Shown here: piece by piece, positions 44,473 through 55,090 of the stretch
How positions within the stretch are numbered: position 1 is the first letter of the stretch
Layout: each line of letters begins with the position of its first letter
Source: Ampelomyces quisqualis
Taxonomy: Eukaryota > Ascomycota > Dothideomycetes > Pleosporales > Phaeosphaeriaceae
Assembly: GCA_018398575.1 (NCBI GenBank)
Contig: JAGTXZ010000018.1
Span: 558,001-622,000, forward strand
Direction: 5' to 3'
DNA: 64,000 nucleotides
Made by a program: the position numbers and the translations under genes
The notes under the pieces: generated by a model
Database searches by the model: none
Told to the model about the DNA's origin: nothing
The model's input: only the letters and a program-made list of their open reading frames with translations

Positions 44473-46175
44473 TCACACATCTGACCAACCACTCTTGATC
44501 TTTTCGTTCCAGACAGTCTCGTATCCGGGAAGAATCGTATTTAGATCGCACGGCTCGCTCATTGCAACACGGGGAGGCTGCCAGTCGTCTCCAAGCCCTA
44601 CACCGTAGAAGTTCAAGCCATATCTCTTTCCACTCTTCTGACCAGGCGAGAGCGGGCGATCGTCAGCTATGAGATCGAACGCGCCAAAGTTGATAAGAGT
44701 GGTAATCGTTGGTTCGGGCAGTTCATCGATCAAGGATAGCACCTCGCTGTCGGCGGCGCGTATATCTTCTGTCGAGGGATAGGAATGGGAACTAAAGACA
44801 TCAAACGCCTGAGGAGCATAGGCGGGCTGCTGATGCGTGCTTTCGAACACTTGATGGGCGCGACCAGATACCTGAGGGATATGAGCAGATGGAGCTGCGG
44901 GGATTCGGGACTTGTGCGTGTATACCTCCGCGGGTGTGGGCCAGCTTATGGAATCGTCTGGGCGCAAGACCTCTTCTTGAGGTCGTGCAGCCACGTATTC
45001 GAAACCCACACGAGCGTCGAAACTCTGATGGTAAAGGGGTGGTCCTGACGTCCAATTCGCATCGTCCGGATAGATGTCTGCGGCAGACGGTTCTGGTCCC
45101 TGGTCTGTTCGTTTGGTACGTGTGTGGCCTCGTAGACGCCTCCGGGTTGAAGGACGGCGCATATGACGCTCAGAGAAAGGGGCAGGTTGGTTCTGCATGC
45201 TGAACGGATTGAAGTAGTCGTGTGTAGCGGTATGAGTACTGTTGTGCCGCATCAATACTGGTCCTGTAGGTAGGACTTCTTCTTCAACTGTAACCATGCG
45301 TGGCATCTGATTCACGAATCCAGGTGGCGGCAATACAACCTTCAGTGGTGGATCCTGCTCCTCGGACGAGGGAACTTGCCCGCGGTGAGTCTCGTTATGC
45401 TTCGAGAATGCTCGAACCGTTTCTTCCGACGATCCACTGGGGCTTCGGAGGTACCGCTCTAGAGCGTTCGCAGTCAGGGGCTTGTTCAGGGCTTTGTCGA
45501 TGAGCTTACCATAAAGCACGTTCTGGACATCTTGAGAAGATCGAGACTTGTATGGGTACTTTGGGGTTGCGCTTGGTTTGGTAACCTTCTTTGCACTTGG
45601 CAGGCCGAGCCCGGCACTTAGCTCATCAATATCTACGAATTGAAAGTCAGGCGCTGTTGGAATTGTATCAAGGTCGTGCAAGGACAAATCAGGGTAATAA
45701 AAGGCGAGAGCGTGGTAAGGAAGAGCCTGCTGGAAGTGAGACGTGCTTTTCATGGACTGTGTGGGATTCGATGAGCTGTCTGGAGTGGGGTAAGTCATTG
45801 CGCCTTTCGAGATGCATTGACGAACATACCTTCGAGTGTTCCCGTCAGAGAATTTATGGGCACACCACTGTCTAGCTGATTCTGTATCGAAGAGGGCATA
45901 TGAGCCTGACCATCCTCTTTGTCGTGAGGAGCGCGTAGATTCTTAGTCGATATCAAAGGTGAGTCTTCTACCTCACCATTAACATACAGAAATACAGTAG
46001 GAGATGTGTAAGACTTACGACTGGGAAGTTCTAAGATCCTGGAAAAGTCATCGTCGAATGCGCCTGGACTTGAGATTGGCACATCCGCTGGTTTGCCAGG
46101 CGTTGCTATCGGGCTGAAGGCTGTAGCTTCAGGGTTGAAGGATGTCTTGCCGTCTGTCGGGCTGGGTCGCTCCAT
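44473..46175 (-). CDS. Hypothetical disordered protein (three exons)
   Basis: Exons are 46175-46019, 45967-45830 and 45779-44473; introns of 51 nt (GTAAGT...TTAATGGTGAGGTAG) and 50 nt (GTATGT...CTTACCCCACTCCAG) are both in phase 1, giving 533 residues. The 51-nt intron has no stop, so retention would add 17 residues. The protein is Pro/Ser/Thr-rich with a helical segment (SRSSQDVQNVLYGKLIDKAL) and a basic cluster (MRRPSTRRRLRGHTRTKR, NLS-like). A conserved-looking C-terminus (KRYGLNFYGVGLGDDWQPP then PCDLNTILPGYETVWNEK) closes it. It resembles uncharacterised fungal nuclear/regulatory proteins; no domain is recognised. Divergent from the gene at 47020. Confidence 0.72.
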
Positions 46176-47019
46176 TCTTTGAGCTGTCAACCCTTTCTTA
46201 TACTGATAAGAGCGTTCTAAAGTGGACGTCTGTAACGATTGAGGGTGGTCCCTCAGAGCACGGTGCGTGAAAGAGTTTGGAGCGAATCAATCTTTCAGTC
46301 CTCCGGCTCGAAAGATCCCAGAAAAGTCTCGCGCTGGCAAACCAGGATCAAATGTGAATGCTGAATCGGGTCACGATACGCATTCTACATTGCTGGCGTT
46401 ACCGTTGAAGGCGAGGGCGAGCGGTTGACGCAGCGTGATGACCACACAAGCGCTGAAATAGCAGGAGTTGTTGAAGAGGGCCGATCCTGGGTGACTTTGA
46501 GATGTCGAGGTGAAGGCGCCATGCGAGCCGACTGGATCGGCGCGTCGACGTGACAGGCTAGGTGAAGGCGGATGGGCCATGTCGTCGTGCCTTTGAGCAT
46601 GCAGCCGTCACTTTCCATTAGCAACATATCTTTGAGGCTATTGATTGTTGTCGAAATACAGTCTGCACGAGTGAGGGAAGTTGTGACGAAGCCCTGCACC
46701 CCCACTGAGAAGCGTGTGGGGTGCACGGCCACGACAACGCCGACTACTCGTGCGACTTCCTGTCTGGTTTACCAATTAGAACTCGGCTATGACGCCTCTA
46801 TCCACCAGGTAGAAATAGTACAGCATATTCAAATATATCGTTGTGCGCAAGATTGACGCTGCACTGCATTCCCATTTCACTCCAGGTAGCCATCGTCAAC
46901 TTCACCACGTGTGATTCACCACAGTACGCGACCCAACCGCGCTCGCACCATAATGCGTCCGAGCTCTCCCACCAACGCCAATACCAGAATTACTCAACCA
47001 CGAACCTATCACCTCGACA
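46176..47019. other. Divergent intergenic region
   Basis: 844 bp between two starts. A 115-codon minus frame (46385-46732) is present but has no supporting motif. No repeat was recognised. Confidence 0.45.
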
Positions 47020-48237
47020 ATGACCATGATCTTGGAGCCACGCTTAGATTTGTTGAATGTGCACCATCAACTGCCACCGCAACCACAAGGCCAGGAGCAT
47101 TACTACGGCCACCCAAAGCACCAAGCTACGAAATGCTGGCATTCACTGCATCCTTCGGCCTCCAAGCACACACCGCTGTGCCCCGCGTGCACCCAGTCCC
47201 AGGCAAACGCCAAAATGAACGCTGCACTCAAAGGACTAGTCGCGGAAGGCGGTCTGGTACCCGCGGTGGGTATGCGTGATCGCCGGTGGCAACGAGCAAA
47301 GCTACATTACGAAGTTGTCCAGAAACGACAATCAATAATCAGGAGCAGGGATCAGCTGCGTGAAGAGCGGCAGCAAACGTGGGATGAGGCACATCAGCGA
47401 TTCTACTCGACCCACCTTCAGACAACAGCCACCTTCCAGAACCCATCCGAATGTCCTGTATGCGCCACGATGGTAGCAAGCTTCCCAACTACGGTTTTCA
47501 GGATGCAAGTGGCCAAGGGCACCGGTTGGTGGGAGCGACCGGGCGGCCTCGTGGCCGACCATGTTCTAGTGCCTAGCACTCCGGTACGACGTGCTCAAGC
47601 GCCGAAGAAAGTGCTCCGAGCAAGAGGCTCATCGGTACTGCGCATCATGGTCCAGGAATCTCGCAGAGATCTGGCTGAGACAGAAGTCTACAGGCAGGCA
47701 TGGGAAGCCAGATATCGCACCGAATCAGTGGTTCGCCGAAAGCACGGCTTGGGCCAAGAATATCAGTTTGAGCAGGACTTCTGGGACGCACCCATATCTG
47801 CTTCTCTGACGCATCAGTATCACCAGACAGCGAGGGAGGAGAAGCGGATGGCTGCGCGACGGGCCCGCGGCAACGCACCACCCCCCAAACCGCCTCGTAG
47901 TTCACTTTCGCATTCTGAACGCAGCGACGAGATTGACATGGACGAGCAAGAGCTGAAGATGATGTGGAGGCTGGAGAAATTGGAAAATTTGGAGCGACAG
48001 GCTAGGAAGGTTGGAGAAGAGGTCGGCTATCTCTACTTTGTGGGTGAGATTGATGGACTGCTGGAGTGGAAAGAGGACTTTGTGAGGAGCGATCGCCAGC
48101 TGGTTTATAGGAAGCTCTCGTCGGATGCGGAGCCAGAGTCGGATAGCGAGGATTACAAGGATAGCGAGAGCGATGGTGAAGACAGCGAGGACGAGGAGCA
48201 AGTAGACAGTGGCGATGAAATGGATGTCGGCGAGTGA
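47020..48237 (+). CDS. Uncharacterised protein with two CPxC knuckles and acidic tail
   Basis: A single exon of 405 residues. CPAC (about residue 54) and CPVC (about 147) are two zinc-knuckle-like pairs. Between and after them lie long charged helices (DRRWQRAKLHYEVVQKRQSI, DEQELKMMWRLEKLENLERQ) suggesting coiled coil. The last 35 residues are highly acidic (DSEDYKDSESDGEDSEDEEQ). There is no signal peptide. I do not recognise the family. A nuclear or chromatin-associated role would fit the composition but is only inferred. The start is the first ATG of the frame; an ATG further in (MNAALKGL) is an alternative. Confidence 0.65.
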   Translation: MTMILEPRLDLLNVHHQLPPQPQGQEHYYGHPKHQATKCWHSLHPSASKHTPLCPACTQSQANAKMNAALKGLVAEGGLVPAVGMRDRRWQRAKLHYEVVQKRQSIIRSRDQLREERQQTWDEAHQRFYSTHLQTTATFQNPSECPVCATMVASFPTTVFRMQVAKGTGWWERPGGLVADHVLVPSTPVRRAQAPKKVLRARGSSVLRIMVQESRRDLAETEVYRQAWEARYRTESVVRRKHGLGQEYQFEQDFWDAPISASLTHQYHQTAREEKRMAARRARGNAPPPKPPRSSLSHSERSDEIDMDEQELKMMWRLEKLENLERQARKVGEEVGYLYFVGEIDGLLEWKEDFVRSDRQLVYRKLSSDAEPESDSEDYKDSESDGEDSEDEEQVDSGDEMDVGE

Positions 48238-48418
48238 CCCCGCGCACAGCAGTGGCAGGAGCCATGTTGTTGATGCCACATGTAAAGGAGCGTGTAGAAT
48301 GTGACGGTGTGGTGTAGACAGCTCTGTTGGTCATGGCTTGGCGCTTACCTACTGTAGTCTCTCCGGGCACGGAGTTCTTGCGACACACCCGCCCTTTGGC
48401 TGCTGACCACGCGCAAAC

Positions 48419-50107
48419 ATGGGGAAAGGCACCGACAAGCTGTATATCACACATTCCGAGTGGTCGTCGTCGGACGCGTTCGGCGGCGCGCGCGGCGCAA
48501 ACACATCAACCCGAGCCTCGGCCACCGGCCTCTCGTCGACGTTCAAGCGCCTCCCCTTCAACTACTGCGCCGTCTCGCTGCAGCCCTTTACAGACGCCGT
48601 ATGCACCGAATCTGGCACCATCTTCGACCTCACCCACATCCTCACGTGGCTGTCCAAACACCCGGACACGAGCCCCATCGACGGGACCCGCTTGAAGCGC
48701 GGCGACCTGATCACGCTCAACTTCGCCAAGAACGAGGACAACGAGTATGTCGACCCGGTGACGTACAAGGTCTTCACCGACAACACGCACATGGTCGCGC
48801 TGAAGACCACGGGCAATGTGTTTGCGTGGGACACGATTGAGAGGCTCAACATCAGGGCGAAGAACTGGCAGGACCTTGTCAGCGATGCCGCCTTCACGAG
48901 GAAAGACATCATCACACTGCAGGACCCGCAAAGCATCGAGTCACGCGACTTCAGCTCCTACAAGCACGTCCAGGACGGCGACACGGTCATGCCGGACTCG
49001 GAGAGCAGCGTCAACAAGGACGCGCTCGGCAACGCCGCCAAGATCCTGAAGGCGAAAGAGGCCGTCGCCAAAGCCCGCGCAGACCGGCAAGCAAAGGCGC
49101 AAGGCGGCCAGGCCTCAACAGCCCCTGCTACGACGTCCAGGGATGGCCGCGCATCGACATGTTCCACCGCACCCAAGAAAGCTGCCTACAATGCCGCGGT
49201 TTACACGTCTGGCAAGGCCGCCGCGTCCTTTACGTCCACCGGCGTGGCCGTACACACGTCGAACAACCTTGCCCTTCTCTCCGACGAAGACTACATGCTC
49301 AAGCCAAAGCGCGTCAACATCAAAGGCTACGCTCGCATATCTACCAATCTCGGTGATCTCAACATCGAGCTACTTCCTGAATATGCACCGCGTGCGGTGT
49401 GGAACTTCGTCAAGCTAGCACAGCAAGGATACTACAGCCACACCGTGTTTCACAGGAACATCAAAGGCTTCATGATCCAGGGAGGAGACCCGACAGGCAC
49501 GGGAAGAGGTGGGCAGAGCATATGGGGCAAGCCCTTCAATGACGAGTTCGACGGACCTGAGCGACACAGCGCGAGGGGTGTTCTCAGCATGGCAAACAAG
49601 GGGAAGAATACGAACACATCGCAGTTCTTCATCACATACCGCGCGGTGCCGCACCTCGACCGGAAACACACCGTGTTCGCCAAGGTCGTTGGCGGCCTAG
49701 ACACCACACTGCGCTCAATGGAGCTCGCCGAGGTTGGTGAAAAAGACAGACCAGTCAAGGATATTGAAATCCTAGACATTGTCGTCTTTGTGGATCCATT
49801 CGAAGAGTGGCAGAAAGAGCGGAAAGACAAAGAGGCAAAGGAAGTACAGAAAGAAGAGATCAAGAAACAGGGCGGTACTGTGGACGATCGAACCACCTGG
49901 ACGGGCAAGCGGATACGCGCCGATGGTACGATAGAAAGTGGCAGCGGCGACGGCCTTGGTGTTGGCAAATACCTCCAACAAGCTAAGCAAGATGTGGAAG
50001 ACGGGGGAGACGATGAGATTGTGGGCTTCGTCGAGGAAGCGCAAGACGTGGCACCAGCGAAGAAGAAGATGAAGACAGGCGGGTTTGGCAATTTCGATGC
50101 TTGGTGA
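48419..50107 (+). CDS. CYP8: U-box cyclophilin, peptidyl-prolyl isomerase (PPIL2/CYP60 type)
   Basis: A single exon of 562 residues. The N-terminus MGKGTDKLYITHSEW is the hallmark of this family. A U-box follows (about 40-115; LPFNYCAVSLQPFTDAVCTE to IDGTRLKRGDLITLNF), which recruits E2 enzymes. The cyclophilin domain is at about 302-455 with HNTVFHR-like SHTVFHRNIKGFMIQGGDP (catalytic Arg), GTGRGGQSIWGKPFNDEF, SMANKGKNTNTSQFFITY and LDRKHTVFAKVVGG. The tail is charged, with KKKMKTGGFGNFDAW. Members associate with the spliceosome and combine E3 ligase with isomerase roles (family knowledge). The symbol follows the usual fungal CYP8/cyp-4 naming. Confidence 0.95.
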   Translation: MGKGTDKLYITHSEWSSSDAFGGARGANTSTRASATGLSSTFKRLPFNYCAVSLQPFTDAVCTESGTIFDLTHILTWLSKHPDTSPIDGTRLKRGDLITLNFAKNEDNEYVDPVTYKVFTDNTHMVALKTTGNVFAWDTIERLNIRAKNWQDLVSDAAFTRKDIITLQDPQSIESRDFSSYKHVQDGDTVMPDSESSVNKDALGNAAKILKAKEAVAKARADRQAKAQGGQASTAPATTSRDGRASTCSTAPKKAAYNAAVYTSGKAAASFTSTGVAVHTSNNLALLSDEDYMLKPKRVNIKGYARISTNLGDLNIELLPEYAPRAVWNFVKLAQQGYYSHTVFHRNIKGFMIQGGDPTGTGRGGQSIWGKPFNDEFDGPERHSARGVLSMANKGKNTNTSQFFITYRAVPHLDRKHTVFAKVVGGLDTTLRSMELAEVGEKDRPVKDIEILDIVVFVDPFEEWQKERKDKEAKEVQKEEIKKQGGTVDDRTTWTGKRIRADGTIESGSGDGLGVGKYLQQAKQDVEDGGDDEIVGFVEEAQDVAPAKKKMKTGGFGNFDAW

Positions 50108-51457
50108 GGCTTTTTTTTTTGAAGAGAGATTTGAGAAAGATGATACCCCACACATTCATCCCAGACCGGACGGCCACTTTGTTGTCCATCCAACTAACGT
50201 CCCGGGAGGCTACAGCAAAGCTTACGTAGTACGGAGTACTAGGAGCACGCAGGAGTGATTGCCGGGACGCTGAGTGGGGTCCGAACGCAGCTGTCTGCTT
50301 TCATGGGTAATCAACATGACATCATAGCAAACCATGGTGATGGAGAGCGGTTTGGTCGATAAGATGATGGTGACCCCATTTCCCCGGGCTTGAAAGTGAT
50401 TACTACGGTCGAGACAGGCGAAGGCGACGTGGTTGATTCTGGCACGGTTCTTTCTGCTTGACCGTCTTTCTCGGCACTAGGGGAAGTTGATTGCGATGGA
50501 CTAGGTAGGTTCCGGTTGTGACTTTGTGCGAACGATGACCTCGTTGCGCTGTGAGAGGCCAGGTGGAAAGACTTCGTATGGTCCGCAGCACACTATAATT
50601 TCTTTTGGAGGCTGACTAAGTAGTGTGACTGTCTTGGCGTGTAGTCGTCCGATGACCGGTTGAGCGTTGAATGCCGCCAGCCTCCAAAGTTCAAGGTACA
50701 TGCTCGTAGCAATGTTCAAACTTCACGTACAACCCTTCCATGTTGCTCAAACATCAATCCCCAACTCACATGTACCGTCCTCGTCCTGCATCGACTGAAG
50801 CGCGTGCCTGTCTCAGGGCCGAGTGTTGCAACGCGAGGCGCCTAACATGCCAGCAACCCCGACCCCGTGTTTCAGCTGTGGACATGCTCAGTCCACTTAC
50901 GGCACCCCTCGATGACTCTGGTATCCGCTTCGCAAGCGTGGGCTCGCTGTTATGCGGGCAAAAATTGAACGAGGGGATTGGAATGATTTGAGCTAAACAG
51001 GATCTGCTGCTGGACCTGCGTGCCCTGGTCGTTGCGGCATGGAATGCGTCCATCACGTCCGCCCATTCTTTTGCGCCGTCTGTTCAGTCCCCGCCGTGCG
51101 CTGCGCGACTCCACTGCCTTCGCATACCTTTTGTTCTACCACTCCCTTCTTTCGTTGCGCATATCGCTCCCTGCAGGCTCAGCACCGAGTCCCTCCTCAG
51201 CTCCTCAAGCACATTCCGAAACCCCACACCTCCAAACCAGTGACGTCTCACATCCAACGCAAATTACATCATCCGCTCACTCAAACGTCCTGCGTCTCAA
51301 CATTGCCAACGCCAAACTCGACACCGAATCACGCATTCCCTGACCATCCTCGAACTTGACATTGGTGGTCCACTTCGGAACAAGCAAGCAACGCTCATTC
51401 ACGACTCGACGAACAGATTACCTGCCATAGAGCTGCAGAGACCATCACTACCCCGCA
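50108..51457. other. Intergenic, 1.35 kb
   Basis: No gene was recognised. The last 450 bases before 51458 are strongly C/T-rich (a typical fungal promoter and leader) and give frames of up to 107 codons that I regard as non-coding. A T9 run directly follows the cyclophilin stop. Confidence 0.5.
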
Positions 51458-52192
51458 ATGCACACCACGATGCGCTCCATTGCGCTCAGCCTCGTCTTCC
51501 TCATTACCGGAACCACGGCGACTGTATCGCTATCCAGCTTCACCCCTCGCGTGGATATCCAGAACAACGTCCAATGTCGCACCGCATACACCACCACCAT
51601 CAAGGGCTGCCAGGCAAGCGACTTCGCAGCACCTAATCGCTGTAGTCAAGCATGCGTTCGGGGCCTGCAAGACATCAGCGAAGTCGTAAACCGCGTGTGC
51701 AAGAACGTCGACTTGGGCGAGACGAGCATCATCGGCGTATTCCAGTCCGGCATCGGCATCGGGTCATTATGTCCGGGCGCAAATCTTGCCACTGGGTCTT
51801 CTGCGCCGAGCACGTCGAATACGCGGACGACACAGGGTCAATCGACACAGACGACCACGAGACCCCCGACGTCTTCTTCTGCGCCAGCGCCTGCGTGGTC
51901 GCTGGCTTCGAATTCGCTCACGACGGCGGGCGCGAGCTCGACGGTCTCGCAAGCTACACCGTCGTCATCTTCGCAGGGCCTGAAAGTTGATTCGAACCCG
52001 ACGTCGTTTTCTGGCGCGTTTCCCTCGGCCGACGTGTTCCCGCCCGCTTCGCAGCAATCTTCCAACGACAGGTCGGGCGGTGGATCGCCATTTGACATCC
52101 AGGCGTTTGGCGCTGCACCACGGAGTCGCGTCCTGGATGTAACGCTTGCAGCGCTCGTCGGCACTGCATTAGTGTTTGTTACATGTGCTTGA
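51458..52192 (+). CDS. Secreted, GPI-anchor-like cysteine-containing surface protein
   Basis: A single exon of 244 residues (or 240 from the ATG at 51470). The signal peptide (MRSIALSLVFLITGTTATVS) leads to a compact N-terminal domain with six cysteines in the pattern CRTAY..KGC..NRCSQAC..RVCK..SLCPG. A long Ser/Thr/Pro linker suited to O-glycosylation follows. A C-terminal hydrophobic tail (LDVTLAALVGTALVFVTCA) comes after small residues, as expected of a GPI-attachment signal. The Cys spacing is not the eight-Cys CFEM domain. I think it is one of the uncharacterised ascomycete cell-wall proteins. Localisation is inferred from the end signals. Confidence 0.75.
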   Translation: MHTTMRSIALSLVFLITGTTATVSLSSFTPRVDIQNNVQCRTAYTTTIKGCQASDFAAPNRCSQACVRGLQDISEVVNRVCKNVDLGETSIIGVFQSGIGIGSLCPGANLATGSSAPSTSNTRTTQGQSTQTTTRPPTSSSAPAPAWSLASNSLTTAGASSTVSQATPSSSSQGLKVDSNPTSFSGAFPSADVFPPASQQSSNDRSGGGSPFDIQAFGAAPRSRVLDVTLAALVGTALVFVTCA

Positions 52193-52794
52193 AAGCACGC
52201 CCCGTGTGTCTTCGGACTCGTTCTTTTCTTGTGTTTCCCATTGACCGCTCATAGATGCACCTGAGCGTTGATAATTTTCATGTACTTGCTGTACTATACC
52301 CGCACTGTGTCGAGAACCAGTCGCTGCGCATAGGGTTCATGTACTTACTGTACGATACCCGCACTGTGTCGAGAACCAGTAGCCGCGCACAGGGGAGGAA
52401 GAAAGGATTGGTTGTATTCTCGGGACTGTACAAATATGGCCCGAGGGAGAGGGTGTGCTGACGATGCGTATATATACCATCGACACTGTAAAGTAATGAG
52501 GAGATGATGATGGAGTGGAGAAGGTACCAGTCGTACACCATCAGGTCTAGCAATAATTCTACCTTCAAACATGCGAATTACCCATGTTTGAGAATCGAGG
52601 GTCTGCATGCAAAGTTTCTTTTAGCAGTCTATTCGACAGTTAGCAGTCTCTGAGGCATCTCAGGGTCAAGATGGCTGCAAGGTAAGCGAGGCGGCTGCAC
52701 CCCAGACGTAATCCCGCTCGCGCTCCCCCAGCACTTGTCGTCAGCCCCGACTGCCGCATTCCGCCATGCGGGACCTCTGTCGAGACCGGCCACC
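52193..52794. other. Intergenic with tandem duplication
   Basis: 602 bp holding a two-copy 59-bp tandem repeat (52279-52396) in the 3' flank of the cell-wall-type gene. Otherwise nothing was recognised. Confidence 0.5.
52279..52396. repeat. 59-bp tandem duplication
   Basis: Two adjacent copies, 52279-52337 and 52338-52396, both starting CATGTACTT and sharing CCCGCACTGTGTCGAGAACC. They differ at only a few positions, so the duplication is recent. Confidence 0.88.
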
Positions 52795-54290
52795 ATGAGG
52801 AAAACGATTGTGCTGTGCTTTATTCACGGCTTCAAGGTGAGTGCGTGTGAGGCTGCAATGGCGGCCGTGGCTACGTCATACGCGCATATGTATCGCTAGC
52901 TGTAAGACGCTGACTGGGAGCAGGGCGGAGACGACACTTTTGGTATGTCGCTCATCGCATAGCAAGAGACACGTGATTGACAACTTCACCAGGCAGCTTT
53001 CCGTCCCACCTCAAGGCCATCCTCCAGCATGCGCTTCCCAAAGTCACCGTCCTCACCATCACCTACCCCAAGTACGAAACGCGGGGAGACCTGACCGAGT
53101 GCGTTTCGCGCTTCAAGGACTGGCTCACGAACAAGGTCATCGACCTCGAGGTCGCCAACTCGACGCCCTCCCCCACGGTCGACCCCTCTGTGCGCACCAT
53201 CCTCGTCGGCCACTCCATGGGAGGCATAGTTGCGGCCGAGACACTCCTGGCAATCACCGGGGACCAGCCGCTGAACCCGGTCAAGGACTCGCAAGTAGGC
53301 TCGACGATGCTGCCGGACCCCAGCACGCTCATGTTCCCGTACATCCAGGGCATACTGGCCTTCGACACGCCGTATCTCGGCATCGCGCCGGGGGTGGTGG
53401 CTCACGGCGCAGAGAAGCACTGGCAGACGGCCAACTCGGCCTACTCGGCCTACTCGAACCTCGCGAGCGCTTTCGGCTGGGGCAGCAAGGACACGGCCGC
53501 CGGCGCAGTCGATGCGGGCAAGATGCTGCCAGCGCCACCGGCCAGAGCAGTCAGCGACGCCAACGCCGATGCCGCCTCAGCGCCCCTGTGGCAACGATAC
53601 GGCCGCGTGGCCATGTTCGCCGGCGCAGCAGGCGCCATCGCAGCCGGCGGAGCAGCAGCCTACATGAAGCGCGACCAAATCTCCGAAGGCCTGGGCTGGG
53701 CGACGTCGCACCTCGAATTCATCGGCGCCCTCGCGCGGCCCGAAGAGATGCAAAAGCGCCTGTCCAGAGTCGCCGCCCACACCACAACCTCTCATTTCGG
53801 CTTCACCAACATGTACACGACGCTCGGCCGCGCCGTCAACGCCGAACAACAAACGTCGAAAGAATCCTGGACGGGCAAAGTCGCTGGCAAAGACCGCACG
53901 TTCTGCAACCTGCCCAAAGGCGCGTTGAAGAACTTCTTCCTCCCCGCCGTCAACGACAAGGGAACCGCAGAAACGTGGGCGCATATGAACATGTTCGAGC
54001 CGAAGAACAACCCGGGCTACTACACGCTCAGCGAAACCGCCAAGGAGAAAATCATCGAGTGGGCGGAAAACGAATGGTACGAGGATAGCGAGGGGCCGCT
54101 GGTCGGGGAAGTAGGCGAAGAGGCGGAGATTGTGGAGCGCCAGGAGGTAGATGAGGCGATGCAGAAGGAGGCCGAGGCCATGGATAGCGAGGCATTGGGA
54201 GAGGGCTTTGTGGATCTCAAGAGGGGCGCGGGGACGCCTGTTGACGAGATCGCGGGGGACGGCGCTGCGAGGAAACGGCAGGAACTGTGA
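52795..54290 (+). CDS. Alpha/beta hydrolase, lipase-like (DUF676-type serine esterase)
   Basis: Exons are 52795-52836, 52924-52942 (19 nt) and 52993-54290; introns are 87 and 50 nt, giving 452 residues. The start reads MRKTIVLCFIHGFKGGDDTF, placing the oxyanion-hole motif FIHGFKGG right at the N-terminus. The nucleophile elbow is LVGHSMGGIVAAE, and LAFDTPYLGIAP follows. An Ala/Gly-rich hydrophobic segment (GRVAMFAGAAGAIAAGGAAA) about half-way may touch a membrane. The candidate catalytic His is in AHTTTSHFGFTNMYT or ETWAHMNMFEPKNN. The C-terminal 80 residues are acidic. The family includes fungal proteins annotated as lipases; the substrate is unknown. Its stop is 29 bp before a minisatellite. 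Confidence 0.85.
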
Positions 54291-54319
54291 AGAAGTAGAA
54301 AATAAATGAGTTGACGAGT

Positions 54320-54452
54320 GAACTTGAATTCAGAGAATGAACTTGAATTCAGAGAATGAACTTGAATTCAGAGAATGAACTTGAATTCAGAGAATGAACT
54401 TGAATTCAGAGAATGAACTTGAATTCAGAGAATGAACTTGAATGCAGAGAAT
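54320..54452. repeat. 19-bp minisatellite, 7 copies
   Basis: Seven head-to-tail copies of GAACTTGAATTCAGAGAAT starting at 54320, 54339, 54358, 54377, 54396, 54415 and 54434. The first six are identical and the last has one substitution (GAATGC for GAATTC), so it expanded recently. Confidence 0.97.
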
Positions 54453-54492
54453 AGACATGTTTGAAAATATAGACCTGACATGAAGACAAAGA

Positions 54493-54540
54493 ATCTCCTT
54501 CTCCTTCTCCTTCTCCTTCTCCTTCTCCTTCTCCTTCTTC
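54493..54540. repeat. CTTCTC hexanucleotide microsatellite
   Basis: CTCCTT/CTTCTC repeats without interruption over about 45 bases, ending in CTTCTTCTTCC. Confidence 0.95.
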
Positions 54541-54544
54541 TTCC

Positions 54545-55090
54545 TAACCCTACACAGCTTACCCTACATAATCTTCCTACACACTATAAACACCAAGAAG
54601 AGCTTGTACGGCCCCCCCTTCGAACCCTCCTAGTCCCCTCCCCTAAAAAATGCCCCTCTTACAAATCTATATCTCTACTTCTCTATCTCCTCTACCAAGC
54701 AGGTAGCTTTATTCTTACTCTAAGCCTACTACAAGTTAGAAGCTATAATTATAGTTCTACAAGAGGTATAGATTACTAGGCTATTAAGAAGTATATTCTA
54801 GTTTAAATATATTAGTATATATTTACTCCTAGATTATAACACAGGCTAAATAGCCTATACCTAGAAGCTAGAAGAGAAAGAAAGAAAAGGTAGGCGTAAC
54901 TAAACCTAGGTATATAGTAGTAGCTTTATATACCTATATTATTTATACAAAGTGTAACTATATTCTACTATTAAGCTAAATAGAGTAACTATAAGTCATA
55001 GTTCTACGCAACAAGATTATAGCTATAGTCTATAGCTCTGTCCTTAACTATTGCCCTTGTAAGCAGTTTACTTATTCTTAACTAGGCTTG
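54545..55090. other. TA-rich, RIP-like relic of repetitive DNA
   Basis: TpA is extremely frequent (TATATTCTAGTTTAAATATA, TATATACCTATATTATTTAT) and CpG is scarce, in sharp contrast to the GC-balanced flanks. This is the pattern left by repeat-induced point mutation in filamentous ascomycetes. No frame survives, so the original element cannot be named. Confidence 0.75.

Noticed and set aside
51020..51359. Two plus-strand frames of about 106 codons before the secreted protein
   Set aside because: C/T-rich leader DNA of the gene at 51458, with no conserved feature.
52841..54088. A 415-codon plus-strand frame rich in Arg/His
   Set aside because: It is the shifted frame of the alpha/beta hydrolase gene, whose own frame has the GHSMGG motif and clean introns.
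54480..54779. A 99-codon plus-strand frame starting with a long Leu run
   Set aside because: The Leu run is the CTTCTC microsatellite and the rest is the TA-rich island; not a protein.
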